DNA of 64,000 bases from HGM04593 sp045634365 (GTDB lineage Bacteria; Bacteroidota; Bacteroidia; Bacteroidales; Bacteroidaceae). The stretch spans positions 101,319-165,318 of the forward strand of contig JAZRAC010000001.1 of NCBI GenBank assembly GCA_045634365.1. The letters are read 5' to 3'. The first letter of the stretch is position 1. Each line of letters opens with the position of its first letter. The position numbers and the translations under genes were made by a program. Below the pieces are notes generated by a model that was not told where the DNA came from, did not search any database, and saw only the letters and a program-made list of their open reading frames with translations. Below, in pieces: positions 44,332-52,387 of the stretch.

Positions 44332-44351
44332 AGAATAGTAACATTGCTTTT

Positions 44352-44383
44352 TTTGGCAGTGTGGCAAAGAATGGCTATCTTCG
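44352..44383 (+). promoter_or_regulatory. ribE promoter
   Basis: TTTG (44352-44355), 20 bp, TATCTTCG (44376-44383): near-consensus promoter 33 bases before the ATG. Confidence 0.7.
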
Positions 44384-44416
44384 CATAAAAATAAACAGAT
44401 ATAAACAAAATAGAAT

Positions 44417-45016
44417 ATGTTTTCAGGAATAGTAGAAGAATTTGCAACAGTTACCAAGCTGGTGCGCGAGCAGGGCAATCTGCACCTCACACTCACCTGT
44501 TCGTTTGTAAATGAGTTAAAAATAGACCAGAGTGTTTCGCACAATGGAGTGTGCCTCACTGTGGTAGATATTACCGATAATGAGTATACGGTTACAGCTA
44601 TGCACGAAACGCTTGAACGCTCCAATATAGGAGTGTTGCAGGTGGGAGACAAAGTGAATGTTGAGCGCAGTATGATGATGAACGGCCGTCTCGACGGACA
44701 CATTGTTCAGGGCCACGTTGATGAAACAGCCGAATGTATCGATGTAAAGGATGCCGACGGCAGCTGGTACTATACCTTCCGCTACAAACGCGATGCAGAA
44801 ATGGCAGCAAAAGGGTATCTCACCGTGGATAAAGGCTCGGTTACTGTCAACGGAGTGAGTCTCACCGTGTGCGAGCCCACCGACGACTCTTTCAAGGTGG
44901 CAATAATTCCCTATACATACGAGAATACAAATTTCCACACAATAAAAGTGGGTACAATGGTTAACATTGAGTTTGATATTATAGGCAAATATATTGCCCG
45001 TATGATAAACAAATAA
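44417..45016 (+). CDS. ribE: Riboflavin synthase (alpha chain)
   Basis: Dismutates two 6,7-dimethyl-8-ribityllumazines to riboflavin. Two homologous lumazine-binding barrels are visible: MFSGIVEEFATV...SVSHNGVCLTVVDI and DGHIVQGHVDETAECI...GSVTVNGVSLTVCE. Length 199 matches the family. It ends 3 bases before a nitroreductase gene, a flavin-dependent enzyme, so the pair is likely co-transcribed. Confidence 0.94.
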   Translation: MFSGIVEEFATVTKLVREQGNLHLTLTCSFVNELKIDQSVSHNGVCLTVVDITDNEYTVTAMHETLERSNIGVLQVGDKVNVERSMMMNGRLDGHIVQGHVDETAECIDVKDADGSWYYTFRYKRDAEMAAKGYLTVDKGSVTVNGVSLTVCEPTDDSFKVAIIPYTYENTNFHTIKVGTMVNIEFDIIGKYIARMINK

Positions 45017-45019
45017 ACG

Positions 45020-45559
45020 ATGAAAAGTTTTCTCGAACTTGCACAGGCCCGTCAAAGTGACCGTGCCTTTGAGGCGGGGCGCACAATAGAGAAGGATGTG
45101 CTCGGCCGCATATTGGAAGCAGGCAGGCTTGCTCCATCGGCCTGTAATGGGCAACCTTGGCACTTTACGGTGGTAGACGACCCCGCACTGCTTGTTCAGG
45201 TGGGAAAAGCCACTGCGAGCTTGGGAATGAACAAGTTTGTGAAAGATGCCTCGGCCCTTGTACTCGTCACGCACGAATCTACCAATATAACATCGAAACT
45301 CGGTTGCGGAATAAAGGACAAGGACTTCCCTATGATGGACTTGGGCATTGCATCGTCCTATATAACCCTCGCTGCCGAAGATGAGGGGGTGGGCAGTTGC
45401 ATTCTCGGTTGGTTCGACGAAAAGAAAATAAAGAACCTTACTGGAATACCCGATAAAAAACGCCTGATGCTGATAATAGCTCTTGGCTATGCTGCAAAGC
45501 CCAAGCGCAAGAAGGTGCGCAAAGAGTGGGGGAAGGTAATTTCCTTCAATAAGTATTGA
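45020..45559 (+). CDS. Nitroreductase-family FMN oxidoreductase
   Basis: FMN-binding NAD(P)H oxidoreductase of the nitroreductase superfamily. The N-terminal phosphate-binding ARQSDRAFEAG (about 9-19), APSACNGQPWHFTVV (about 38-52) and the C-terminal glycine-rich GVGSCILGWFDE (about 122-133) with ALGYAAKPKRKK are diagnostic. Length 179. The physiological substrate is not predictable. It follows ribE after 3 bases. Confidence 0.88.
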   Translation: MKSFLELAQARQSDRAFEAGRTIEKDVLGRILEAGRLAPSACNGQPWHFTVVDDPALLVQVGKATASLGMNKFVKDASALVLVTHESTNITSKLGCGIKDKDFPMMDLGIASSYITLAAEDEGVGSCILGWFDEKKIKNLTGIPDKKRLMLIIALGYAAKPKRKKVRKEWGKVISFNKY

Positions 45560-45749
45560 TATAAATCTTTAAAGAAGTAATGTATGCTTTGCTGCAAACA
45601 ACAGCAAAAGTAACTCAAATAAATCAGCCAATTGAGAGTATAGCCGAGAATAATGGTTCAATAGCAAAAAGTTGTGGGCCAATAAATTTTTAATAGTATA
45701 TCAGCAGTGGTAATTCTAAAAAAAATAACCGGCACCGTAAGAGAAAGAA

Positions 45750-45955
45750 TTAAAGGCCGTCGAAGTTAAGGAAACAAGCGAGGAACGAGGGATTTTGCGT
45801 AGCAATTCGCGAGCCGAGGCGTGAGCGACTTGAACGTACTCGTGTGCCGGACCTTTTGGTTCTTTTGGGTACAAAAGAACGTAAAAAAGTAAACTTTTTA
45901 AAGCAAGAACTACTCGCGGGCCACCGAGAAGTTAAAAGCAAGAATGTTTGACAAA
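45750..45955. repeat. Palindrome-rich intergenic element
   Basis: Bases 45560-46050 carry no gene. Within them is a region whose words (CGAGGGATTTTGCGTAGC, GCGTGAGCGACTTG, CCTTTTGGTTCTTTTGGGT) look like the dispersed intergenic repeats of Bacteroidales. GTTCTTTTGGGTACAAAAGAAC at 45859-45880 is a near-perfect palindrome, followed by AAAAAAGTAAACTTTTT. Confidence 0.45.
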
Positions 45956-45999
45956 CAAATAGTAGTATCCACAGTAAATTTATAATGAACCAGAATAAC

Positions 46000-46049
46000 A
46001 CCGAGGATTATAGAGTATATAAAAACCGAGGATTATAGAGTATATAAAA
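46000..46049. repeat. 25-bp tandem duplication
   Basis: ACCGAGGATTATAGAGTATATAAAA stretch (25 bp, key words CCGAGGATTATAG and TATATAAAA) occurs exactly twice, at 46000-46024 and 46025-46049. Confidence 0.9.
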
Positions 46050-46050
46050 T

Positions 46051-46080
46051 AAGAGGGGCACAAGTGTAATGCCCCTCTTC
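46051..46080 (-). terminator. Terminator of rnpB
   Basis: AAGAGGGGCA (46051-46060) pairs with TGCCCCTCTT (46070-46079); read on the minus strand it follows rnpB directly and is followed by a T-rich ATTTTAT. Confidence 0.8.
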
Positions 46081-46083
46081 TGT

Positions 46084-46432
46084 TTCCAGTCGGCCTATAA
46101 GCCGGGTTCTGTACCCTTTGCAGGGTGCCTGTCATTCATCTATACAATGTGTCACCACATTGTTAAAGCGTTCTACCCTCCGGCTCGGGCGAGCAACCCT
46201 CAAATGCCGGTTTACACGAACTTGCAGCCTCCAAGACGCACGGCCCGTACATCGCTGCACGGCCGGTGGGCTCTTACCCCACCTTCTCACCCTTACCCTT
46301 GCGGGCGGTTATTTTCTTCTGCGTTACTCCGCCTTCGCAGACAGCTTTCTGTTAGGAAGTGGAGTGCTCTGCGCTGCCCGGACTTTCCTCTTTTGCCTTG
46401 CGGCAACAGCGACAAGCCGGCCGACTGTGAAT
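46084..46432 (-). ncRNA. rnpB: RNase P RNA (bacterial class A)
   Basis: Catalytic RNA of RNase P, which matures tRNA 5' ends. On the minus strand the P1 helix CAGTCGGCC/GGCCGACTG joins the ends. Near the 5' end is the universal GAGGAAAGTCCGGGC (CR I), in the middle GGTAAGGGTGAGAAGGTGGGGTAAGAGCCCACC-type sequence, and near the 3' end ACAGAACCCGGCTTATAGGCCGAC (CR V; key words ACAGAACCCGGC and AGGCCGACTGG). About 350 nt, normal for class A. Protein-like frames across it are not genes. Confidence 0.95.
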
Positions 46433-46448
46433 TTTAGCATTTCCTGGG

Positions 46449-46456
46449 CAAAGATA
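46449..46456 (-). promoter_or_regulatory. rnpB promoter -7 box
   Basis: Minus strand TATCTTTG (46456-46449), about 17 bases before the start of the RNA. Confidence 0.6.
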
Positions 46457-46611
46457 GGAAAATTTCATATAATCGTAAAATTTGGCCTACTCATTTTTTA
46501 ACAAATGTAAAATAAGATTGCGTCACTTTGAATTATTGTTAAAAGAATAGGGCTATTGTTAATTAGCCACAAAAAACAGGGTGTATCTATTGTCGGTTGT
46601 TATTCTTGCTT

Positions 46612-46619
46612 TATATTTG
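46612..46619 (+). promoter_or_regulatory. -7 box of the Deg protease gene
   Basis: TATATTTG at 46612-46619, with TTG at about 46590-46593; leader of about 85 bases. Confidence 0.5.
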
Positions 46620-46709
46620 CAACGGAAGGGGAAGAAAATCTTCCTTTTTAACAGAATGATTTTAATTTAACAACCGACTATGTTTTTAACAAAATAACTT
46701 TTTAAGATT

Positions 46710-48191
46710 ATGAAAAAGGTATTTAAAAATCTATTCTTTGGTATTTCCGTAATTACAGTAAGTTGTGCTGTTGCCGGATATACTGCCTACAAAATTTCCA
46801 ACCAAAATATAGTTGTAACAAGCGACGAGCCTGTTGCAAATAGTTTCCTTACAAAAGCGGCAATGCCTGTGCAGCCCGACGGATTGCAACGCACCGACCT
46901 TACAGATGCTGCCGAAAAGTCGGTGCACGCAGTGGTGCACATAAAGTCGACCGAAAAAGGAAAAACTGCCGTGATACGCCGTGCACCAGATATTTATGAC
47001 TTTTTCTTTGGCGATGGAATGGGGCGTCAACAACGTGTGCAGACACAGCCCCGTGTGGGATTCGGTTCGGGGGTTATATTGAGCGACGATGGCTACATTG
47101 TAACCAACAATCACGTAATTGATGGTGCCGACGAAATAATGGTTACACTGAACGACAACCGCACATTTCCCGCCCGTCTCATAGGCACCGATGCAAATAC
47201 CGACCTTGCCTTGGTGAAGATTGAGGCCGACGATAAATTGCCGTTCCTCACCGTGGGCGACAGCGACAATCTTAAAATAGGCGAGTGGGTGCTTGCCGTT
47301 GGCAACCCGTTCAACCTTACGTCGACCGTAACTGCCGGTATTGTTAGCGCAAAGGCACGCTCGTTGGGCATATACAACGGCGGCATTGAGTCGTTCATAC
47401 AGACCGATGCTGCCATAAACCAGGGAAACAGCGGTGGCGCGTTGGTTAATGCCAACGGAGAGTTGGTGGGAATAAACGCTGTTCTCTCTTCGCCCACAGG
47501 TTCCTATGCCGGATATGGTTTTGCCATTCCCACATCCATTATGACAAAAGTTGTTTCCGACCTTAAAGAGTTTGGCACCGTGCAACGCGCCGTGCTTGGA
47601 ATTATTGGTGGCACAGTAACCGCGGAACTCAATGAAAAGGAGAATCTTGGCACCGTCGACGGTGTTTATGTATCCGATGTTACCGAGGATGGAGCGGCAA
47701 AAAGTGCCGGCATTGAGAAGGGCGATGTTATAATAAAATTCAACGAAAAGCCCATAAAGACTATGGCCGAATTACAAGAGGCTCTTGCAAAAACAGTTCC
47801 CGGCGCCGAGGTTAAAGTAACCATATTGCGTGGCAAGAAGGAAAAGAGCTTCGATGTTACTCTTGTGAACGTGCAGGGCAATACCAATGTGGTTAAGAAT
47901 GTGGACCTCGATATTCTGGGAGCAGAATTTAAACCTCTCGACGACAAAGAAAAGCAATTCTTTAAAATATCGTACGGCCTCAAAGTAACCGCAGTAGAGA
48001 ATGGGCTCTTCTCGAAATACGGATTAAAGAAAGGCATTGTCATACAAAAAGTTAACGGAACGGCAATGCGCACAATAGAGGACTTGCAGAAGGTGGTTAA
48101 GCAGGCTAACGGCTCCACCGAACCGGTACTGTTTATTTCGGGCTATAATGCCACCGGCCAACGTTTATTCTACTCCGTACCCTTGCAATAA
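46710..48191 (+). CDS. Deg/HtrA-family periplasmic serine protease
   Basis: Periplasmic protein quality-control protease (DegP/DegQ type). An N-terminal signal anchor (about 5-28) precedes the trypsin-like domain with the catalytic triad: His in VTNNHVIDGA (about 135), Asp in NTDLALVKIE (about 167) and Ser in NQGNSGGALVNANGE (about 245). Two PDZ domains follow (about 300-385 and 400-490; GVYVSDVTEDGAAKSAGIEKGD and YGLKKGIVIQKVNGT). Length 493 is normal. Monocistronic with a strong bidirectional terminator. Confidence 0.94.
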   Translation: MKKVFKNLFFGISVITVSCAVAGYTAYKISNQNIVVTSDEPVANSFLTKAAMPVQPDGLQRTDLTDAAEKSVHAVVHIKSTEKGKTAVIRRAPDIYDFFFGDGMGRQQRVQTQPRVGFGSGVILSDDGYIVTNNHVIDGADEIMVTLNDNRTFPARLIGTDANTDLALVKIEADDKLPFLTVGDSDNLKIGEWVLAVGNPFNLTSTVTAGIVSAKARSLGIYNGGIESFIQTDAAINQGNSGGALVNANGELVGINAVLSSPTGSYAGYGFAIPTSIMTKVVSDLKEFGTVQRAVLGIIGGTVTAELNEKENLGTVDGVYVSDVTEDGAAKSAGIEKGDVIIKFNEKPIKTMAELQEALAKTVPGAEVKVTILRGKKEKSFDVTLVNVQGNTNVVKNVDLDILGAEFKPLDDKEKQFFKISYGLKVTAVENGLFSKYGLKKGIVIQKVNGTAMRTIEDLQKVVKQANGSTEPVLFISGYNATGQRLFYSVPLQ

Positions 48192-48205
48192 ATAGGTTTT
48201 TTCAT

Positions 48206-48255
48206 AAAAATATCGGCGAGCACTCAAACAGGAGGCTCGCCGATATTCTGTTTTT
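48206..48255. terminator. Bidirectional terminator
   Basis: 13-bp perfect stem AATATCGGCGAGC (48209-48221) with GCTCGCCGATATT (48235-48247), T-runs on both strands, between convergent protease and porin genes. Confidence 0.88.
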
Positions 48256-49423
48256 AGAACGATATTTGCAGTTGCGAAATAACATCGCGGGTTATTGCCC
48301 CCACACGCGGTTGTGTGTAGACAAAATGCGCCGACAGACGGCAACGCTTGTATATCCAATATTGTACTCCGGCCGTGTAGGTGTGCAATTCTGTTACCCA
48401 TCCGTTAATGGCATAATCCTTTTGAGTTTTTTTGTGGCAATGGGTGTTCTTGTCGAGATAATCCCAATTAAGAATTATATCGAATTTCTTTATGGGAGTA
48501 TATATAAAATTCACATACCCACCACGCGAATGTATGCCACCGTCGTATCCCTGAATATACTCGCTGCGCAAATAGAAGGGGGCAAATGTTGCCTCGACGC
48601 CTATGTTCCAACGATGCCTTGAATAGTCATCGCCCAGCTTCGTACCACCATATACGGAGCTTGCCTGTGCGTGCCCTGTGCCCACAAGGAACGAACCTTC
48701 GATGAGAAGATTTTTTGTAGGCATATACTTCAACATTCCAATAACATCCTTCTGGCTGTTATTCTCTTTTTTGTTCATTCCGGGGCCGTTGAACACTCCT
48801 ATACTATAATTCATAAGATAGCGTCCGTTGCGGTTCTTCCAAAAGTCGCCGGTGAACATAATACCCATATCTCGCGCCACGTTGTTGCCTATCAGAGGGT
48901 CGGAGGCTATGCCGGCAAGATAGAGCACCGATGGGTCGAAGAATATTGTGCTAAGAAATGTGGGGGAGTAAAGGCTTTCGAGTGTGAAGGGTTGTTTAAA
49001 CTGTCCCACACGCAGTTGCAACCAAGGCTTGAATGCATATTGCGCATAATATTCGTGCAGTTCCGACACGGCAGCGTCGTACATAAGGAAGAAACTCAGT
49101 TTCTTGGTAATCTGTGCATCGGCCATAAGTATAATACGCTTAACCTCGGCGCCGTTACTATTCTTCTTGTTGGCATGCTTGTAGTTGAACCACATTTGTC
49201 CGTAGCCGAAAAGGCGCAAGCGGCTTAACCCGATGTCAAGGTTCAGCGAGTTTGTTTCGGCGCCTGTTTCAAGGCTCTTTGCCACGTTTGCATCGGGGTA
49301 GGTGGTTGTTGAAAGCCCGAAATTTATTTTTTTCTCAATGGGGGTTGTCGTTTCTCCATCGTTGGCAGTTGCAATGCCAAGGCCTGTGAATAACAAGCAG
49401 ACTGAAATTAGTATATATTTCAT
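48254..49423 (-). CDS. Porin (OprO/OprP-like)
   Basis: Outer-membrane beta-barrel of the phosphate-selective porin O/P type. ATG 49423 gives a proper signal peptide (MKYILISVCLLFTGLGIATA), so the longer frame from 49489 is not used; length 389. The barrel shows alternating hydrophobic and aromatic strands and the family words WLQLRVGQFKQPF (about 145-157) and ARDMGIMFTGDF (about 195-206). It ends in the Phe-terminated strand SQLQISF, as expected for recognition by the BAM complex. A TACCTTTG -7 box lies on the minus strand at 49452-49445. Phosphate specificity is not certain. Confidence 0.85.
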   Translation of the reverse strand: MKYILISVCLLFTGLGIATANDGETTTPIEKKINFGLSTTTYPDANVAKSLETGAETNSLNLDIGLSRLRLFGYGQMWFNYKHANKKNSNGAEVKRIILMADAQITKKLSFFLMYDAAVSELHEYYAQYAFKPWLQLRVGQFKQPFTLESLYSPTFLSTIFFDPSVLYLAGIASDPLIGNNVARDMGIMFTGDFWKNRNGRYLMNYSIGVFNGPGMNKKENNSQKDVIGMLKYMPTKNLLIEGSFLVGTGHAQASSVYGGTKLGDDYSRHRWNIGVEATFAPFYLRSEYIQGYDGGIHSRGGYVNFIYTPIKKFDIILNWDYLDKNTHCHKKTQKDYAINGWVTELHTYTAGVQYWIYKRCRLSAHFVYTQPRVGAITRDVISQLQISF

Positions 49424-49551
49424 AATATTAGTAATTTTTGACACGCAAAGGTAATAAAATTCCCACCAATGCCATTCTATGCGCTGCAAAATACCATCTT
49501 TTACTGCTTTTTTTGTAATTTCGCGCCCGAAAAAATGTTTTTACAGATATT

Positions 49552-50451
49552 ATGAGTGATATTAAAGGGCATTTGGCCTGCTTTGTTGCCTATGTGATTT
49601 TTGGTTTTAACATAATAGTCACAAAGGATATTATGGGTTGTGCCATAATATCGCCAATGGCACTCTTCTGCCTGCGCTCGCTGGGAGCCGGGGTACTCTT
49701 TTGGCTCGCCTCTCTCTTTATGCCTCGCGAGAGAGTGGCACCGGCCGACTATTGGAAAATTTTTGCAGCCTCGTTCACCGGCTTTTTTCTCACGCAGATA
49801 ACTTTTCTTGTAGGAATATCGCACATTACTCCGGTCGACTGCTCCATAATGACTGCCTTGTCGCCCATCTACACTATGTTCATAGCCGCCGTGGTGCTAA
49901 AAGAACCAATCACACTGAAAAAGGCTGGTGGGGTATTGTTGAGTTTTTCGGGTGTGATGCTTCTTATTTCCAATAGTATAGCCTCGACCGGCGGAGCTGC
50001 TGCCACGGAACCGATAGGGGTATTTCTTATGTTTCTGAACGGCTTTTGTTTCTCAATATATTTGGGAGTATTCAAGCCCTTGATAATGCGCTATTCGGTA
50101 GTTACATTTATGAAGTGGATTTTTCTCTTCTCCTCGCTCTTGTCGTTACCGTTTGTCGGTAAGGAACTTGCGAGTGTCGATTATGTGAATGTGCCCTCTG
50201 CATTTATTATGGAGCTGTTTTTTGCAATAGTATTTTCCACCTTCATAACCTATTTTCTTATACCCGTCGGGCAGAAAATTCTGCGTCCCACACTTGTGAG
50301 TATGTACTCCTATATGCAACCGATAGTTGCTTCGGCGGTGAGTATATATATAGGAATGGACACGCCCGGGTGGGGAAAGTTTGCTGCTGCCGCAATGGTT
50401 TTTGCAGGGGTGGTAATTGTGAATTACAGCCGAGCGGCGCGACGAGTGTAG
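49552..50451 (+). CDS. EamA-family (DMT) transporter
   Basis: Inner-membrane transporter of the drug/metabolite superfamily, with ten predicted helices in two EamA repeats (about 5-140 and 160-290). Repeat words include NIIVTKDIMGCAIISPMALF, ALSPIYTMFIAAVVLKEPI and PTLVSMYSYMQPIVASAVSI. Length 299 is typical. Metabolite or drug export cannot be told apart. No operon partner upstream. Confidence 0.88.
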   Translation: MSDIKGHLACFVAYVIFGFNIIVTKDIMGCAIISPMALFCLRSLGAGVLFWLASLFMPRERVAPADYWKIFAASFTGFFLTQITFLVGISHITPVDCSIMTALSPIYTMFIAAVVLKEPITLKKAGGVLLSFSGVMLLISNSIASTGGAAATEPIGVFLMFLNGFCFSIYLGVFKPLIMRYSVVTFMKWIFLFSSLLSLPFVGKELASVDYVNVPSAFIMELFFAIVFSTFITYFLIPVGQKILRPTLVSMYSYMQPIVASAVSIYIGMDTPGWGKFAAAAMVFAGVVIVNYSRAARRV

Positions 50452-50468
50452 CCGTTCTTTGTCCCAAT

Positions 50469-50499
50469 TTTGCAGATTGCAAATATTGTTGTAATTTTA
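50469..50499 (+). promoter_or_regulatory. Promoter of the yqaE-like operon
   Basis: TTTG (50469-50472), 19 bp, TAATTTTA (50492-50499), 28 bases before the ATG. Confidence 0.5.
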
Positions 50500-50527
50500 C
50501 ACGGAAACATTTATAAATATATCAACG

Positions 50528-50680
50528 ATGTCTTGTTTAAGAGCCCTTTTAGCGATTATTTTCCCACCTTTGGCTGTAATTGACAAGGGTTGCGGTTCTT
50601 TTCTAATTGTATTTTTGCTAACCTTTTTCGGCTGGGTGCCGGGTGTGATTGCAGCGCTTATAATTTTAAATAAAAATTGA
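50528..50680 (+). CDS. YqaE/Pmp3-family small membrane protein
   Basis: A 50-residue protein of the YqaE/Pmp3 (UPF0057) family. Two hydrophobic helices are seen: LRALLAIIFPPLAVI with the conserved double proline, and FLIVFLLTFFGWVPGVIAAL with the conserved GW.PG.IAA pattern; the usual D/K/G/C turn lies between them. Family members are stress-induced membrane proteins that affect membrane potential in yeast and bacteria. It begins with ATG at 50528 behind a promoter and ends 6 bases before the NifX-like gene. Confidence 0.88.
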   Translation: MSCLRALLAIIFPPLAVIDKGCGSFLIVFLLTFFGWVPGVIAALIILNKN

Positions 50681-50686
50681 TAAAAT

Positions 50687-51037
50687 ATGAAAATAGCAGT
50701 TCCCACACGCGATAATATGGTCGACAACCATTTTGGACATTGCGACCATTATACGATATTTACCATTAACGATGGAGTGGTGAAGATGAAAGAGATTCTT
50801 CCCTCGCCACAGGGGTGCGGATGTAAGTCGGGCATAGCTCTTGTGCTTCGCCAGAAGGGTGTGCAGGTGATGCTGGCCGGAAATATGGGTGAAGGGGCAA
50901 GAAATGTGCTCGAAGGGAACAATATCGAGGTTGTTCGCGGGCAAAGTGGAAATATCGACGAGCTTGTTGCCGCCTATCTTGCCGGCAACATAAAAGACTC
51001 GGGCGAGGGGTGCTCGCACCACGAATGTAACGGCTGA
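50687..51037 (+). CDS. NifX/NifB-C-terminal-like protein (dinitrogenase FeMo-cofactor family)
   Basis: A 116-residue single-domain protein of the NifX/NafY fold. Family features are KIAVPTRDNMVDNHFGHCDHYTIF (a metal-binding His/Cys region, about 2-25), GCGCKSGIALVL and VMLAGNMGEGARNVLEGNNIEVVRG (about 62-86), and a Cys/His-rich end (GCSHHECNG). No nitrogenase genes are present. In Bacteroidetes such proteins are thought to bind iron-sulfur or metal cofactors; the role is unknown. Likely co-transcribed with the small membrane protein upstream. Confidence 0.82.
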   Translation: MKIAVPTRDNMVDNHFGHCDHYTIFTINDGVVKMKEILPSPQGCGCKSGIALVLRQKGVQVMLAGNMGEGARNVLEGNNIEVVRGQSGNIDELVAAYLAGNIKDSGEGCSHHECNG

Positions 51038-51058
51038 TTGTGAGAAAAAACTTTACCG

Positions 51059-51619
51059 ATGGAAGCAAATACTTATCTTGAAATTTTTGAAAATAAAGTA
51101 TATAATGAGCTTGTAAAATTGTGCGGTTCCTATATTGCAATCGACGGGATTATGCCCTCGTCGCAGGATGTTGAGGAGCGTTGGAAAATGCTTGCGCCCG
51201 AATATCTGCACGATGCAATTCCGCAGATAAGCGATTATCCCACAGTTTCCATTGCTTGGGCCGGTTATTTGGGAATGGCCGTGGCAAACGATTGGGACAC
51301 TAATTGGGAGTTACTTTCCAATCGCCCTTACAATGAGTTCTACGGCGTGCAGGGGTTCGATGATATGGACGAAAATATCCTATTTAACATAATTGGCTTT
51401 GCACCCTCGTCGCAAGAGGCAAAAGAGACCGAGGCGATGATGCGACGCCTTGCGCAACAGGCCCTCTCTCTGTTGCGACACGAAAGAATTGAACCGCAAA
51501 GCCCGTCGGCTTTCTACGCATACACCCGCGTGGTGAATGTGATGTACCGCATTGGGGCAAGCATTGAACTTATGCGCTTGGGATACATCTGCCGGAAAGT
51601 TAATTTACCATTATGCTGA
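51059..51619 (+). CDS. Conserved hypothetical protein (unrecognised)
   Basis: A 186-residue soluble, mostly helical, acidic protein that I do not recognise. It has no signal peptide or membrane segment. Visible features are a Trp-rich middle (IAWAGYLGMAVANDWDTNWE) and a C-terminal helix pair. It lies 21 bases after the NifX-like gene and overlaps the HD hydrolase gene by 7 bases, so it is probably translated together with that enzyme and may act with it. Confidence 0.7.
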   Translation: MEANTYLEIFENKVYNELVKLCGSYIAIDGIMPSSQDVEERWKMLAPEYLHDAIPQISDYPTVSIAWAGYLGMAVANDWDTNWELLSNRPYNEFYGVQGFDDMDENILFNIIGFAPSSQEAKETEAMMRRLAQQALSLLRHERIEPQSPSAFYAYTRVVNVMYRIGASIELMRLGYICRKVNLPLC

Positions 51620-52254
51620 TTATGAGCAACAAACTATTACAACGAGCCATTGAAATTGCCACCGAGGCGCACAAAGGACAGACCGACAAGGCCGGAGCAC
51701 CCTACATTGAACACCCTTTGCGTGTAATGAACAGCGGTGCAACCATCGATGAAAAGATTGTGGGTATTTTGCACGATGTTGTAGAGGATAGCGAATGGAC
51801 TTTCGAGGCTCTTGCCGCCGAGGGATTCCCGCCACACATTATAGCGGCTCTTCGTTGCGTTACAAGGCTTTCACCACAAGAACCATACGACAAATTCATT
51901 GCCCGCGTGAAGAAAAATCCGTTGGCAACGGCAGTGAAGCTGAACGACCTTACCGACAATATGGATATACGTCGCTTGCCTTATCTCTCGGATAAGGATG
52001 TTAAACGCCTTAAACGCTACCTTAAAGCCTACAAGAGGCTCACCGGCGAGCCTCTCTACTCGCAAGATGCGGCAAGGGCCGAATATCCCAATGCCTACAA
52101 GCCTTGGGAGGAGGAAGAGGATGCTGCCTTACGCGATTTTGTGGCCGAACAGCTATCCTACGACGAAATTGCCGACCATTTTCAGCGCAAGCGTGGCGCG
52201 ATAATTTCCCGCATAAGGCATTTAAAGAAGGAGGATAACTCCTGTGACGAGTGA
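51613..52254 (+). CDS. HD-domain hydrolase (MESH1/SpoT-like) with C-terminal helix-turn-helix
   Basis: Probable metal-dependent phosphohydrolase related to the (p)ppGpp hydrolase domain of SpoT and MESH1. The metal ligands are seen as His in IEHPLRVM (about 33), HD in VGILHDVVEDS (about 57-58) and Asp in AVKLNDLTDNMD (about 113). Full synthetase domains are absent, so this is a small hydrolase-only enzyme. After about residue 150 comes a small domain (PWEEEEDAALRDFVAEQLSY...RKRGAIISRIRHL) of the SANT/HTH type, like those at the ends of helicases and nucleases. Start: ATG at 51622 (MSNKLLQRAIEIA) may be the real one; the earlier start overlaps the upstream gene by 7 bases. Substrate not certain. 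Confidence 0.75.
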   Translation: MLIMSNKLLQRAIEIATEAHKGQTDKAGAPYIEHPLRVMNSGATIDEKIVGILHDVVEDSEWTFEALAAEGFPPHIIAALRCVTRLSPQEPYDKFIARVKKNPLATAVKLNDLTDNMDIRRLPYLSDKDVKRLKRYLKAYKRLTGEPLYSQDAARAEYPNAYKPWEEEEDAALRDFVAEQLSYDEIADHFQRKRGAIISRIRHLKKEDNSCDE

Positions 52255-52263
52255 AATATAATA

Positions 52264-52370
52264 AGAGACCGACTAAAAAATACTTTTTAGCGGTCTCTTT
52301 GTGTAGGAGATGAATAAAAAGATGTAGTTCAAGGCAAGCGTAACGCAGAAATACACTTTTTAGTCATCTT
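52264..52370. repeat. Dispersed inverted-repeat element, short form
   Basis: Second copy of the element at 38161: AGAGACCGACTAAAAAATA at the left, hairpin partner TTTTTAGCGGTCTCT, central GTAGTTCAAGGCAAGCG, and CACTTTTTAGTCATCTT at the right. It lies between convergent genes and could terminate both. Confidence 0.75.
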
Positions 52371-52387
52371 TGTTAAGCTATTGATTT

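Noticed and set aside
46069..46501. Open frames of 122-127 codons on the plus strand
   Set aside because: They lie across the RNase P RNA gene on the other strand; the RNA signatures and pairing explain the sequence.
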